From contig NW_006921534.1 of assembly GCF_000340215.1 (NCBI RefSeq), positions 1,855,053 through 1,919,052 on the forward strand: DNA of 64,000 bases, written 5' to 3'. This stretch comes from Pseudocercospora fijiensis CIRAD86. Its lineage: Eukaryota > Ascomycota > Dothideomycetes > Mycosphaerellales > Mycosphaerellaceae. The position numbers and the translations under genes were made by a program. A model generated the notes under the pieces. The model was not told the DNA's origin. It saw only the letters and a program-made list of their open reading frames with translations, and did no database searches. This document shows, piece by piece, positions 35,290-48,957 of this stretch; positions within the stretch are counted from its first letter, which is position 1; each line of letters starts with the position of its first letter.

Positions 35290-38200
35290 TCGAATAAGCT
35301 CTAGCGAAAGCGAGTATTACGAATTAGCGGAATCTTCGGAATCTAAAAACGTACCTAACCCTATTAACGAAGAAATTAGACGACGACTAGTTATTATAAG
35401 CGCTATCGACCTAGGGGCTGTCGAGCCTTCCGCGCCCGAGGCTCTCTATAATATCGTTATAAAAATGATCTAAGGGTAAACTAAGCTTCTTCGTTAAAAT
35501 AGGCGTCGCCTACTAAAGCTAGGAAGCAGTAGAAACCCTTTTTCGAAGAGTGGAACGCTATAGCGTACGTAGAACGCTTCGAGGATTAGTTAGCCGAGTA
35601 CGAGCTCGAAAAGGAGACGGACTAGTATAAGGTCCGGTCCCTTACGAGGTCTACTATTACTAAGCTTTACCGAACGCTTAGAACCCTAGTTAGCTACCTA
35701 GAAAAGGACAACAAGTCTAATACTAACTAGGAGGTTTTTAAGCAGGCCTTTATAAGGGAATATCGGGATCGCGATAGCCGTCGTATTAAAGGTAGTCGTA
35801 CGTAGCTTAATAACCTCTATATAGAGAGGTATACCGAGGATAACGACCTAAAGGAGTATATCCGCGAGTTTGTTAAGTCGGCGGACGGTATCGACTAGTA
35901 GGACCTTAAGAATTCTTAGAGAACGAGGCTGCTCCTAAAAGGGTTGCTATAGTCTACGGCGAAGCGTATCTTCTGTCGCTATAAGCTTAGCGAAGCTAAT
36001 CCTAAGACCTTTAGGAAGTATAAAGAGGTCCTAGAGGCTATTAAGGACGATATTAATAGCTCCGCCGATACGAAGAAGTTTATTTACGGCAAGGACCGGA
36101 ATAACCTAGCTTAGGTAAGGAACGATACCTTAGGAAGTAGAGGGCCTAAGTTTCTTCCTAAATCGCAAAGCGGTCCTAGTACCGTAACTCCTACTATTAC
36201 TAAGCACTCTTAGGACGTTACGGACTTAGCTAAATCCCTAGCCTAGCTTAACCTTAATGCGAAAGTACTATAGCGAGTTAGGGAGGTTATTAATGCTAGT
36301 ATACTAAAGGATATACTACCGGTCTACTAGGTTTCCGATCCTAACTACCCTAAGGCCCCTTTAGTTAACGTCTATACTATACGGAAGATCTATTCTAACT
36401 TAGATAGCAAGTACTAGATATACGGCGGTTTTAAACATGTTTAATTAGACTATCCTATCTAGAAGGAGCTTCTTAAGAGGAAGCTCGTTATATAAGTAAA
36501 TAGTCGGTTCTACTATACCGATACCGGCGATAAGATTAACTTCGAGTAGGATCGTAGAGCCCCGAAACTGCCTTAACTTAAGAGTCTTCTAGAGAAGAAG
36601 TATAGTAGTAAGATTGAGTTTAAGGATACTAGGAACAGTACCCTCGCCGCTATTACTAAACGAGAAACTTAGAAGGTTAGAGCAAAACAGGTTAAGGAGC
36701 GGAGCAGTAACGGTACTACTAATTCCGTTAAAGTTAACTTTGTGTCTTAGGACCCGGACGCAGTTACTAATGTTTACACGGTTACTAAGAATAGTATAGA
36801 TATCTACGCTACTATAAGGTCCTAAACTTAGTCGTCCTAAACCTAGTCCTAGGGCAAGGGTAAGAGCCTATAGAACCCTACCCGCCCTAGTACAGTAGCC
36901 CCTACTAGGATACTTAAGAAGCAGGCAGCTAATAAGGCTAAGAAATAGCGAGAATCAGTCGCTAAGACTAAGACACTCTAGACAGCTAAAGACCGTACAA
37001 CCCGAGCTAGTATAGCTACTCCGGAGATTCTAGAGACTCTAGATATCGATATAGAGGATAATACTACCGACCTTAGTAGTACCCTAAGCCTAGCTAACCC
37101 GCCGGCCTATAAACAAAAGTTAGCCGACCTTAAGAGCTTTCGCTTTAATAGGTATATAAAGAAGTATAGTACCGGGCCTACTAACTCCTACGATATAAAG
37201 GCAAATGCTCTCTTTTAGGCTTTATAGTTCCTAGACCTTAAGTCTAACGTATCTATTATCTATAGGAGAGCTTCTAGTATACGGCCTACCTACTAACCTG
37301 TTCTAGAGCCAGATCCCTAACGATGCTACCTTTATAAAAGACCTCGCTACCCTCTAAAGAAAATAGGGGCGAGAAGACTATATCGACGTCTCTTCCCTAT
37401 AGTTCCTTCCTAAATTTTTAGGGGCCTAGGAGTTAGTAGAAGGCGAATTAGTAACCTACGAGAGCTAGGAGACTATCGATAATGCTAACGAAGAGGGGAT
37501 TAAGGAGATAGGCCGAGGGGATAGTAATAATACCGACCCTACTTCGGTTTTAGTTTCTATTAAGGCTATCCGATTTACTAGCTAATAAATCGGTCGAGTA
37601 GGACCTCCTCGACCTAAGGAGCTTTACTCTATCCCTAATAATATAGACCTTTCTATAGTTATCCGTTCCTTCGCCGTCGTTCCTACTATCTATATTTAAG
37701 TTACTATCGGAAGCTATAGTTAGTTATAAGAAGGGTATATTAGCAGGTAGATAGGGTAGTAGTAGGTATAGGTAGTATTCGATAAGGAGCTAGGAGGAGA
37801 GGGAGGAAGGCAGGCAAGTTGGCCTATTGCTAAGCGCTAAGCCCTACCTAAGGCATTAAGACCCTAGCTTTACTCGAGCCCGGTTACATGCTAATTACGT
37901 ATAACCTCTTTAGTCCTAACATTAGTAGTTGCTAGCAATGCTTAATAATAGTTTAGAGTTACTTATTATAAGTAAGCGCTAGGCTAAATAGCTCCGACTA
38001 CTAATAAATAGAGATATTTCCCTTAGTATATAGGGAGTAAATAGGGAGGTTGCGCTAGTAGGTGCCTACTATAATATTATAGTAGACGCTTTCGGAATAT
38101 GCTTTTCCTTTACCTTCTAGATTGCCGCCGACCTAAATACGCTAATTATTCTAGGTCGACTATAGTCTCGTATAACCTAGGGTATCTAGCGTAACTGCGA

Positions 38201-41200
38201 CGATAGTTCCTAGGAGGGAACTATCGCTAACTAGAAGGGCAACTAAGTCGTATTTACTAGTTATATCGGAAACACTAGCTACAAGTCCTACGAGGATATC
38301 CTTGCTACTTCTAAACGCTCTTTAGGAAACGCTATAGCGCGGTTATAAGACCGGCAATCTACGCTATAAGTTAGTATAGCTTAAATAGGTTATATCTAGA
38401 GGTGCGCCGCTCTATACGTTAAGGCAAGTTTCTAAGCTCTATACTAAGGAGACGAATGCTCGAGGCGATAGCGAGCATAATAATACGGCAACGATAACCT
38501 AGTACACGAATCTCGATAATAATACTATCGCAATTATCGCCGCCGGAAGCGGATCTACCCGAGCCCGAATCCGAACTAAGTAATTAGAGCGCCGATCGAA
38601 TACTACCCTAGGGGTATTATTAGGAATCTAACGTTTTCGCCGGAATTATAAATTAGGACTACTAGCTGCATACCTACCGACTTAAGGAGACTTCTAATAA
38701 AGTTTACGCGTTGTCCTATTACGCTAATCTCCGGGCCTAGCGTAAAAGAGAGAGGGCTCGAGTATTACGAGCGGTTAGTATATATACCCTATATAAGAGG
38801 GTAGCTAATAAGATCAAGCCCGTAAAAGGCAGCGTATATATAACTAATAGGTCTAATCCTAGCGGAAATCCTAACTAGCGACAAAAGTGCCTTAACCGCG
38901 AAGCGATATTAATACCTAGGGATAGTCTATACGACTAGAGGTATATTACTAAAAAGTTCTCTACTATTCCTAGGGGATTAAGGCTAACGCCGGAGAGACT
39001 AGCGAATATTAAACCTAGTATCGAGCTTTCGGATCTTAAGCTAGATTTGCTATACGAGCTTCTATACAACCGCGAAGCTGTATTAGCATATAACTTTACG
39101 TATCTAGGCAGGATTAACCCGGAGGTTGCCCCTCTATAGAGGATCCGAACGATCGAGTATAAGCCTTAGGCTTACCTAGGGTTTAAGCTAAACCTAAGCC
39201 TAAGAGGTATAGCTAAGGACATAATATAGCAGCGTATAAAGGCTAGCACCTTAGAGCCTTCCTATACCTCGTATCGCAATCTATACTTCCTAGTTTAGAA
39301 GAAGATAGCTCCTAGGGAACTAAGGAAGTACCGGCTAATTAACGCTACCTAAAAGTTCAATACGGTTACGATTAGAGATACTAACCTTCCCCCGGAAACT
39401 AATAGGTTCTCGGAAGCCTTTGCTAATTATATAGTAGCCTCGCTAGTTAATATGTTCTCGGGCTACGACTAGATACCTCTCTACCCTAATAGCCGGGACC
39501 TTACTAGTTTCGAGACACCTCTTAGGCTATATAGACAAACTACCCTTCCCTAAGGGGCAACTAACTCTGTAGCCTAGTTCGTTCGTATTATAAATCAAGT
39601 CCTCGCGGTATATATTTCTTATACTACGATGCCTTTCCTCGACGATATTAGCATTAAAGGCCCTAAAACTAGGTATAACAACGAAGAAGTAGAGCCTAGT
39701 ATCCGTAGGTTCTTTCTTAAATACATCTAGAACCTCGATAGTATCCTCTGCGACTTAGAGCGGGCTAACTTAATAGTATATAGGGAAAAGCTTTAGCTCC
39801 TATATAAGCGTATAAACATTGTCGGGTTTGTTACTAATAAGAACGGCCGCTATCCTAATAATGCACGGGTCCTAAAGATTGTGTCCTAGCTAGACCCTAC
39901 CTATTAGAAAGATGTCCGGATCTAGCTTAGAGTAGTCTCCTACTTCCGCATCTAGGTCGAAAACTTTACGTTAGTATATAAGCCTCTATACGCCTTGCTT
40001 AAGAAGGATATAGAGTTTAAATAGACCTCTGTTTACTAAGCCGCTAAGGACAAGGTTACGGAGGCACTTGTTAGCGCGCCTACGCTTACCTCTATTAACT
40101 ATTCGGAAGGCGTAGGTCTGCTAATTGTTACTATCGACTCGAGTAGGGAAGGCTACGGCGAGATACTAATATAGTATAACCGTAAGGAGCCCTCCTTACG
40201 TTACCCTATCCGGTACGAGTCCGGTCTATAGAAACCTATCGAGGCCCGATACGATACTAGCAAGCGAGAATGCCTTAGTATCTATAAGGCTCTTAAGAAA
40301 TTCCGACCTTAGCTCTTTAGAGTATTCTTTCGCCTAGAGGTCGATACTTAGACGCTAGTCTATTAACTTAACCGTATAGCCTCCGACCTGCCTAACTCTA
40401 CGATAGCTCGGTAGGTTGCCTAGATCTACTTATTTGATTTTAACGTCTTCTATATTCCTAGCAAGAAGTATACTAGACCGGATAGCCTTTCTAGAAGGCC
40501 TACTATAGAAGAAGATATTACCGAGATAATAGAAGAAGAGGATATCGACGCGGTTATTAACCGCACCTTCTTTACTGCCTTCTATATTAACGCTATGCCG
40601 GTAATTACTAGGCCTACTGCCGACGGCTAACCTAGTAACTAGCCTAACGAAGACTCTACTGCTAATAGCGAGGACTAGGACGATGCTAAGGCAGACGAAC
40701 TAGATAGGGATAATATCCTTAACAGGGTCTACTCCGACGACTCCTATAATATCGCCTACTTCCTTAGCTATACGAAGAGAGCTCCTAGTCTATTAAAGAG
40801 TTAATACCGTCGTATTATTCGCTATTCTCGGAGGTTCCTTATTAAGGATCGTATCCTTTAGCGATAGGCTATAATTAATACCCCGCTCTAGCGTATTATT
40901 AACGATCTAGTAGCCTAATAAGAAATCCTTCGTTCCGTTTACGATAAGCTCGGCTACCGAGCGGCGGAGGGCACCTTTAATGTCCTTCGTCGACGCTACT
41001 AGTAGGACGGCGTATAGGCTAATGTCTCCCGCTACTATAAGAGCTATCCTAAGTGCAATTTTAGGAATGGCTACCGTCGGCTAGGCGAGCTGCGTATCCC
41101 CGCTGCCTAATTAGTAGATAAGCGATAGTACGGTAATAGGGTTTATCTAAGCCGGAACAACAGCCTCTATATTATTCGGGAAGGTCTTTCTCGATAGCCT

Positions 41201-42340
41201 AAAGCCTATCATTTCTATAAGGGCTGCGGCGCTATTAATGCTCGTAATATAGCTACCTTCCTGTTTAAAGATCTGTTTTGCCGCTAGGGAACGCCCTACG
41301 AGATCATCTTAGACAACGCTACGAACAATATAGCTAAAGAAGTTTAAGCGCTACTTATTTTATATAGGGCGAAGAACGTTCGCATCTCCCTATACTATCC
41401 CTAGTCGAATACTATTGTTAAGCGCGGCTATCGGTTATTAATTAATGCCCTATCTAAGATAACTAATAGGGGAGACAGATTAGTTCCTATCTCTACCCGC
41501 GTCCTAGCTCTTCTCTAGGCAAACCGAACTACTATAGTCGATACGACTAGACTTATACCCGCGGAGCTTATAATTAGGAGGGACGCCGTTCTTCCTATTA
41601 AATTGTCCTATCGTACGCACGGCGTTTACGATTAGGGGTCTATTCGTACTAGGGCGGATCTTCTTACCCTACGGGCTAAGGCTCTTAAGGATATAACTAC
41701 GACTTCTTAAGAGGGTCTTACTCGACAACGTCGCCTTCGGGAAGAGGCTAAGCAGTATTTTAATAACTATAATGCTGTTGATTAGGAACCTCTAAAGGTT
41801 AGCAATATAGTCCTTCTATACCGGTCCGAACTAGAGTATAGTTACTCCTATAAGTTAGCCTTTAAGTAGAAGGGTCCTTATAGAGTGAAGGAGGTCCTTT
41901 ACTCGGGTTCCGTATACCTTCTTTAGGAGCTAGATAGTGCTACCTTAAAGCACACTTACCCTCGGGCTAATCTAAAGAAGATCGTTAAGTTACGAGAACC
42001 TGCCCGCCCTCCGCTAACCGAGGAGGAGGAGGTTAGTGCCTCTATAGACCCTTTACCGACCTTAGATGCCTATCGGGAGGAGGATCCTACCGCTATTATA
42101 GATCCTATTCTGCCTAAGAACTATACCTATCCCTAGATTCGTCTTAGTAAGCTATTAGGAATAACTTAAGAACAAAGGGAGGGTTATATACGGGTTAACT
42201 ATATACAGAGTATTTCCGATGTTAATTCCGATAGTAAACTAGACTTCTAGCTATCTAACTCTAACTCCGAGGAACCTAACTAGTCTAGCGATAAAGACCG
42301 CCTAGAATTACAGCTAGACGACCCCGAGACTAAATAATCG
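35290..42340 (+). pseudogene. gag-pol relic of gypsy B (full-length Ty3/gypsy polyprotein)
   Basis: A long plus-strand frame with RIP-type stops. The gag part (about 35560-36700) reads EDQLAEYELEKETDQYKVRS and later NNLYIERYTEDNDLKEYIRE. The RT (about 39300-39850) includes KYRLINATQKFNTVTIRD, PQGATNSVAQFV and FLDDISIKGP, so the catalytic Asp pair survives here. RNase H lies near 40130-40400 and the connection domain follows. Integrase zinc finger and core lie at about 40920-41620 (DLFCRQGTPYEIILDNATNN, then YYPQSNTIVKRGYR). A short foreign repeat (37728-37905) interrupts the region between gag and RT. The polyprotein cannot be translated because of many stops. Confidence 0.82.
37728..37905 (-). 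repeat. Short dispersed repeat inside gypsy B, inverted copy of 5595-5830
   Basis: Collinear with 5595-5830 on the opposite strand, with mostly transition differences. It has no coding match to the surrounding polyprotein, so it looks like an insertion. Confidence 0.55.
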
Positions 42341-43471
42341 TATATCCTTTCCTACCTCTACTACGTTGCTTTCCTTACCTCTATTAACTATTCTCCGCGC
42401 TATTAATATAGTGCCGCCCTATAGCTTTAGTCCTTACTACCTATTCCTACTAATATTAATACTCTCGGTTATTACCCTCTTTTACTTTTACTTTTACTTT
42501 ATCGGTTGTTTTGCTCTTTTGCCTTCGATTAATGTTACTATAGCTTTACTCTTTTTGTTTTTCCTTAGAAAGAACTGTACGAGGAATAACTTCCGAATAA
42601 TACTCCGGGGGTAGTATTCGGAAGCTAGCCGAACCTAACCTCCCGCCCTTCTAGGACTACTTCCCTCTAGTTTCCTAGTCTCTAGCAACCGCCCTTAGGT
42701 AGTAACGATAACAAGATACTCCGCTAGAGAAGATTGTTCCTACCCTAATTAGTATTAGTTACGTAGGATACTAAGAAAGGGAGGATCCCTCTCCCTTCCT
42801 AGCTCTTAGATAGACGTAGTAACCTAGGCCTATAGCCTCTAAGAATAGGGACCTTAGGCCGCTAAGCTTAGTATCTAGAAGAAAGAAGAACGTACGGGCT
42901 ACGTTTACATGCCTGCTACTATAAAAGGTGATGCTATATCTATAACGATAGTACTATAGGCTAACGCAAGCTACGCTAGGCCTAGGCGATTTGCTCTTAG
43001 TTACCGAGCATCTCTAGAGAAAAGCTAATACTACCCCGGGGATGTTATTAGTCCCGCTAGCCTTACTACTATAGATTACTACTAGGTACTCGAACTAACT
43101 AGTTACATTTCGAGTACGCGGGAATCTACGAAAGCTAGAGGTCAATAAAAGCGCGTAGTCGCTACTAGCAATTAGCTAGATCGATTATTAAACTTTAGCC
43201 TGCTCTATTAACAAAAGAGTCTCGTATATAGCTTTACTTTTTAGGGTCTATATATAGTCGTTATCCGTTTGCTTTACTAGAATATACGGACTACGCTACC
43301 TTCGTACCCTATTTAAGGCGAGCTTTCTAAGCTCTTTCTTCTACTTAAACGCTAACTAACTTACTACCGCCTACCCCCTCCCTCTTCTTCTATCTAAACC
43401 CTTTAATTATTATTAACAAGCTACGAACGTTTTTGCAAACTCGTTACTAACTCCTTTCCGCTCTAGTCGAC
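42341..43471. other. Polypurine tract and presumed 3' LTR of gypsy B, then LTR- or promoter-like DNA
   Basis: ACTCCGGGGG just before TAGTATTCGGAAGCTAGCC (42604) fits a PPT followed by an LTR start. About 430 bp on, AAGCTAATACTACCCCGGGG (to 43038) may mark its end. A further stretch 43039-43429 starts TGTTATTAG and ends TTATTAACA and has a TATA-like TATATAGC region, so it could be another LTR or a promoter; no matching partner was found. No gene seen. Confidence 0.4.
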
Positions 43472-46245
43472 TAAGATGTCTTCCGGCGCCCTAAATCCGC
43501 TAGGCGCTAGTAGTAGCAGCAACCTACTAGCCCTTAACCTAGCTATACTAGTCCCAATCGAAGCCCCCTCCGATAGCGCCTTAGTCGCTATAACTAGTCT
43601 CGAGCACTATTTCTAGATCGTTACCGCTATCGACGACCCCTAAAAGAAAATTAAGACCGCTCGTATCTTACTACGCGTTATCGACCGAAACATTAAGAAG
43701 GCTACTATCTTAGTATCGTATAGTATAAACAACTTACGCTAGGACATTAGTAAGCGTATCTTTAAGCGAGACGTTCTTTAGGATATAGAGCTTTATTAAG
43801 TCTTTCCTATTATCTATAGCCTCAAGACGGCAGGTACTACGATTCGTATACGCTTTACGAACCTTAATTAAGCCTTCGAGTAGTAGGGAGGTCCGAGTAG
43901 TCTCCTAAAGAGCCTTATTAACTTCGCCTACGATAGATAAGAGCGTGCTAAGCAGGTTACGTCGTTCGTTAATAAGCATCCGGTCCGTCGCGAGGGAGTA
44001 GAGCACCTTTCCTATACTATAATCTATCGAGTCTCTACTACTAGTAAGAAGTATAGCAAGCAATTAGTTAACTTAACCTTCGTACTTAACGACTTTACGA
44101 TAGCCTACTAGAAGCGGTATAAGGACGCTATTGCTAAGGTAGATCTCAACGCCTAGTCTACTAAAGATCTACTAAAAGAGAAGGGCTATCGTATTAATAG
44201 TGCAGGTTTCATTATTAAGGGTTAAGAGGCTCCTATCGTAGATATTCTCGAACGTAAGGTCCTTCGCCTTAAGACGGCAGCCGTATCCCTTAAGAAGTTT
44301 AAGATAAGCGCGCTAAGGTAGAAGCAGCGCGTTAGAAGGCGTTACAGGCTCGCTAGGCGTTCTAGAAGGCCGCTAAGAAGTCTACTACACCTTCTAGTAC
44401 TAACTATAGTAACTCGGATGTTAATATGCTAGATGCGCTACTAGAAAACAGTATTTCCTCTAAAGGTTCCTTTAGTAAGCGTAGGTATAGAGGCCTCTCG
44501 CCGATGCTATTAACTAAGAATATCTATAGTTCCTATAAGGGTAACTCTATTATATATCTTATTACCGAGATCGATATAGTTCCTAAGGCCGATATAGGTA
44601 AAGCATCTATCGCCCTGTCTATCTATTAGTAGTACGACGACCTTAGTAAGTATAGGTGTCGAGGTGTGAAATTATATTTCGATGATATATTACGAAAGCC
44701 GTTAGAGGCCGTGATAGTATAATAGAGTAAATGCTAGGGGTGCGTATACGATTGAAGCTAACTTATCAATAGATTAGATTGTAATCTCGTGTACAGTAAT
44801 GACATGTTGGGAAGCCCNNNNNNNNNNNNNNNNNNNNNNNNNNNNNNNNNNNNNNNNNNNNNNNNNNNNNNNNNNNNNNNNNNNNNNNNNNNNNNNNNNN
44901 NNNNNNNNNNNNNNNNNCGAATTCTATGTCTAGGTAGGAGCGGCGTCCACCTGGTATTAGCGGGCCCTAATATCTGCTATTGAGAGCGATTCTGCGTAGG
45001 CGTTTATCTAACTCGTTCACTTAAGCGAACAGATCGAGGGTGCTAGTTCGTTACCGGAATTCTTAGCTAAGGCACCTCCTTCGATCGCTTTCGCTAGACT
45101 AGTAATGCTATCTTCCCTTAAGTCTTTAGTTAGTTATAAAAGCCTCGTAGAGTATATCTTCCTTTCCTTATCGACCTAATATAGGAAGAGTTTAAGATAT
45201 ACCTTTAGTATATGCGTAATATACCTAAGTCTAAGCAAGAAGGCCGTAATGCCCTTTAAACTTATAGTATAAGCAACTAAATCGTCCGCTAGCACCCTGC
45301 CCTATAGCTCTTAGCTGTCGCCCTTTGACCTAATTATATATACGAGATTATCTCCGTCTCTAAGCCTACTAAGTTCTTTAAGATTAGCGGTACTTATAAA
45401 AACTGTCCTTCTAAGGAGTCTGCTCGTCTCGGACAAGATATAGTTAAGCTCGCAGCTAGCGAGGGTACTAGTTACCTACGTATTAAGGTCTGCCTTATGT
45501 CTAAGGATAAGACTAGCTACTCTACTGTTGTCGAAGGTATATACTAGCCCGAGGTCTTTGCGAACTAGGTTAAGAAGCTTAAGGCTCGTAGCCTAGTCCT
45601 ACTAAGCAAGATCGGCAAGCTTACTAATAAGCACCTTACCGGCGACGACCTCGACTACATATTCGATAGTTAGCCTAATAGTAAGGGGCGCAAAGCGGAG
45701 TAGATCCTTAACCCTCTAAAGGAGTGCGAAGTCTCTATTTAGATACTACACCTGCTATATAGTAATCTAAAGACTAAGAGCAACCGTATATTAATTAACT
45801 TAGGCTACTCTCGCGTTATTAATAGCACTAAGGTTAAGGGTTACGAGAACTTAACAGTCTCTTAGGTTGCTAAAGCGTACCGCAATCTAACCGCTCTCCT
45901 AGCCTTTAACTCCTTCGTACTATTCGCTTTCCCTACGGCTATCTTAGTCGAAGGCCTCGGCTATATCTCCGACGCCCTAGTTAGTAGGATTCCTTAGTTA
46001 AGTTACGTTGTTTAGAACGAAGTTAAACAGATCCTCTAGCTTAATAACGAGGGACTTAAGGAATATCTATACGATTAGGAGAATGCTACGAAGGAAAAGG
46101 CTACTAACCTCCTCGTTAATTAAGCTCTCTATAAGGGACAGTACTTCGGTACTAACAGCTTTAACGTATACGGAGGAGATTTCGATAGCCGACTAGCAGA
46201 TAAGGTTATTGCTAGTAAGGATTACGGCGCGTTGAAGCAACAGTA
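43472..46245 (+). pseudogene. Unknown coding-like region in the retroelement, interrupted by the N gap
   Basis: From ATG 43473 the frame reads MSSGALNPLGASSSSNLLAL and continues, with RIP stops, through helical, charged sequence to about 44400. After the gap a long frame (about 45290-46245) includes NCPSKESARLGQDIVKLAAS, GEDLDYIFDSQPNSKG-like sequence, and ends KDYGALKQQ before TAA, close to the TAATGCTACCCCGGGGG tract at 46292. It has no RT, integrase or protease motif. It may be a gag-like structural protein of a large non-autonomous element, or an extra ORF of the retrotransposon. I do not recognise the family. Confidence 0.45.
44818..44917. other. Assembly gap (100 N)
   Basis: Exactly 100 N bases, the conventional size for a gap of unknown length. 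Features spanning it may be misjoined. Confidence 0.99.
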
Positions 46246-46433
46246 AGTCTATATAGTATTGCTTAGGAGGTTGTTTTTGTATAATTATAGTATCTAGGAT
46301 TAATGCTACCCCGGGGGTATTATTACGGAGTTCTAAAAATGGCCTTAGCTAAGAGCGCTAAGGATGTATACCTGTTTGTTTTAAGCGCGTATAATGTAAA
46401 ATGTGTCTAGTTAGATACGAAGAAAGGGAGGGA

Positions 46434-46712
46434 TATTAGCTAGTAACCGGCCCTATACCTATAGGCTAGTTTTGAGCCTATATAAGAGGCCTCCTTCTAT
46501 AGAGTAGATAGATTATCAACCTCGTATAGTACATTGTTTATGTCACACTTCTACAATGCCTATATTGCAGGGCTCTAGTTATTAGCCTAAGCGACAGTCT
46601 CGTTATCCTATCTTGCTAAATATAGCTGCCCGTATTGCTATAGGTTATGTTACCCTCGGTGGCCTATACTATTACTGCTAGTAGTAGTAGTAGTGTTAGT
46701 TTCCGTCCTTCA
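46434..46712 (+). repeat. 3' LTR (279 bp) of the nested retrotransposon
   Basis: Begins TATTAGCTAGTAACCGGCCC after GAGGGA and ends TTCCGTCCTTCA, with the intact CA end. It is slightly less mutated than the 5' LTR. TTAT follows as the target duplication. Confidence 0.9.
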
Positions 46713-46919
46713 TTATAGAAAGTATCTAATAGACTATAATTACTTAAGGTTTCTTTCTAATATAGTTATACTAGTACTATAATCAAAGTCTAGATTATAA
46801 TAGAATTCAAAGCGATTTATATAAAGAAAACCCTTTAATACCCTTTACTCCTACTACTATATATAATACTATTATACCTAGATAGCTAAAACTAGGCTAG
46901 TTAGTTTAGTCTAAGTCTA

Positions 46920-47700
46920 TCTCTCTATCGGCTATCTCCTCTAAGTCCTTATTATCTTCCTTACTACTATCTATCTCGATACTATTTCTAGTACTAAGAA
47001 TCTCTTCTATAGTACTATAGCTTAGAGATTTAATCTCCTCCTTTAAGGCCGCCGTACTTAAATAGGCCTCTATACGAATCTTTTCCTCCTCTTTATACTC
47101 TAAATTAAAGAAGTTAAGCCTACTAAGAAAGTAGATATCGTCGTAGATATCCGTATAGAGATAGGTATCTCTAGCCGACTCGATACTAGTACTAATAGTA
47201 GTATAGCTATCGGGGGATACTATACTACTATCTAGAAATAGTCGAATAAAAGCTATAATATCTATTAGTATAGAGATATTACTAGATCTTAAGGCTAGTA
47301 TATAATACTTACTATAGTCTTGAAAGTATAGCGAGTATCTTAGAATATAGAGCGTAAGGTATTCAATTCTAGAAACGATATTATTATCGTTTAAAGAGTC
47401 GATATAAGCTCGAATATCTAGCCGAGAATTAAACTCGTCTAAATTATCGATAGAGAATACAAAAGCTAAAAACTATTAGTATAATACGTCAGGTTAATAC
47501 ATTAGGATATAATACCTTTAATCCTCTTATATTCCTTAATATAGTACTGCTTAATCCGGTTAATAAAGTAGGTAATACGAAGTCGATTTAGATATTCGAC
47601 TCGGACGATTTCTTTATTTCCTTTAGCTCTATTACTTAGCAAGCTATTAATAACAGCCTTAATAGTTTTGTCTATGCGGCTAGACGCTACTATAGAACTC
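46920..47700 (-). pseudogene. Coding-like minus-strand region of the hAT-like element, family not recognised
   Basis: Two successive minus-strand frames look coding: about 47700-47530 (DKTIKAVINSLLSNRAKGNK, EYLNRLRITYFINRIKQYY) and about 47465-46920 (DNLDEFNSRLDIRAYIDSLN, IVSRIEYLTLYILRYSLYFQ, ending in an acidic Glu/Lys stretch). The hAT dimerisation motif and BED zinc finger were looked for and not found. It may be a decayed transposase, or passenger sequence. Confidence 0.35.
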
Positions 47701-47899
47701 TTATTAATAAACTCATTAATAAAAGTAATAGAGGTTAATAAGGTGTCGTCGAAGGTATATATTCTAATAATAATAAAATTAGTATATTACTAAGTAAGAA
47801 GTTTCTTTTATATTAGTAGACTTACTTCGTATTATAGTAGTAGTCTACTATTGAATAGACGTCTTATAAGAGTATAGCATAGTAGAGAGTAGCGTAGTT

Positions 47900-48954
47900 A
47901 GTTATAGTCTCGTATACTAAAGTAGTATAGAAAGAAGAAAGATCTTTAGAAAGGAAAGGACGAAGTATATATATTACTCTCTCCTTTTTACTAAGGTTTA
48001 TATACAATAGTTTAACTATATTTAGTTACTAAATTATAATAATATATTTAAATAAATTTATTTATTTATAATAGTATATTGAAATAATATTATAAATTAA
48101 TATATTTATTCTAAGATAAATTAGATAATATATTATTCTATTATTCTAAGATACTATTATAAACAAGTAAATAAATTCAAATATACTATTATATCATTAT
48201 TACTATATATAGTTATACTATTGTATATAAACCTTAATTCAAGTAGAGAGAGCAATGTATATATATACGGCTTCGCTCTCCCTAAGTTTAATTTCTTTCT
48301 CTATAGTTCCCTAGTATATTGTGTATACTATCTTAGCTTTTAAAATATATGTTCTACTCTAAAGAAGTTAGAGTACCTTACGGAAAAAAAGTCAAAATAA
48401 AAATAAACAGTTCGACTACTAATCTATAGATTATATAATATACTTTAGTAAATAATTAAATTCTTCTAAAAAGTTAAGAATTCGGCCTTAAGCTTTTTTA
48501 GAAAGAAAGTATATTATAATATACTAATTATATTATTAAGAAATAGCACAATAATATAATAATTTTATTCTAGAATAAATAAATATATTTATTCTAAAAT
48601 AACATATTATTATATTGCTCTAAGATACTGTTATAAATTAATATATTTATTATTAATATATAATGTTGTACTTTTACTACTATCTGTATAGTTGTGGTGT
48701 TGTGTATAATTCTTAACTAATAAAAAGAGCGTAATATATATCTATAGCTTCGCTTTTTTTAACTATATACAATTTTTTTAATAGTTTATCTGTTGAACTT
48801 GTAAAGATATTAACTTCTATAAGAACCTACTATTAGAATTTTAAAAATTAATATCTCTATAGTTTTACTAGATATATCTATAGTAAATATATTAATATAT
48901 TCTAGAAAAATCAATACTAGGACTCGTATAGAATACAATTTACTATACTAAATA
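47900..48954. other. AT-rich interior of the hAT-like element
   Basis: Very AT-rich with ATAATATATTTA-like runs repeated near 48030-48130 and 48540-48660. Both runs are followed by a block resembling ATATATATACGGCTTCGCTC (48250 and, shorter, 48740). No gene seen. Confidence 0.5.
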
Positions 48955-48957
48955 GTC

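Larger units (their letters stand above)
34191..46716 (+). mobile_element. LTR retrotransposon nested in the hAT-like element (279-bp LTRs, TTAT duplication)
   Basis: Two 279-bp direct LTRs bound about 12 kb; a polypurine tract GAAGAAAGGGAGGGA lies directly before the 3' LTR. The interior contains a complete but mutated gypsy gag-pol (35290-42340) and a further coding-like region (43472-46245). Because gypsy B seems to have its own PPT and LTR start near 42600, it may be a second nested element, leaving the outer LTR element as a large, possibly non-autonomous retroelement. The 100-N gap also lies inside, so interior continuity is not assured. Confidence 0.8.

Noticed and set aside
43039..43429. 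Separate LTR bounded by TGTTA...TAACA
   Set aside because: No second copy was found in the window and the boundaries could be chance; mentioned only as a possibility within the gypsy B 3' region.
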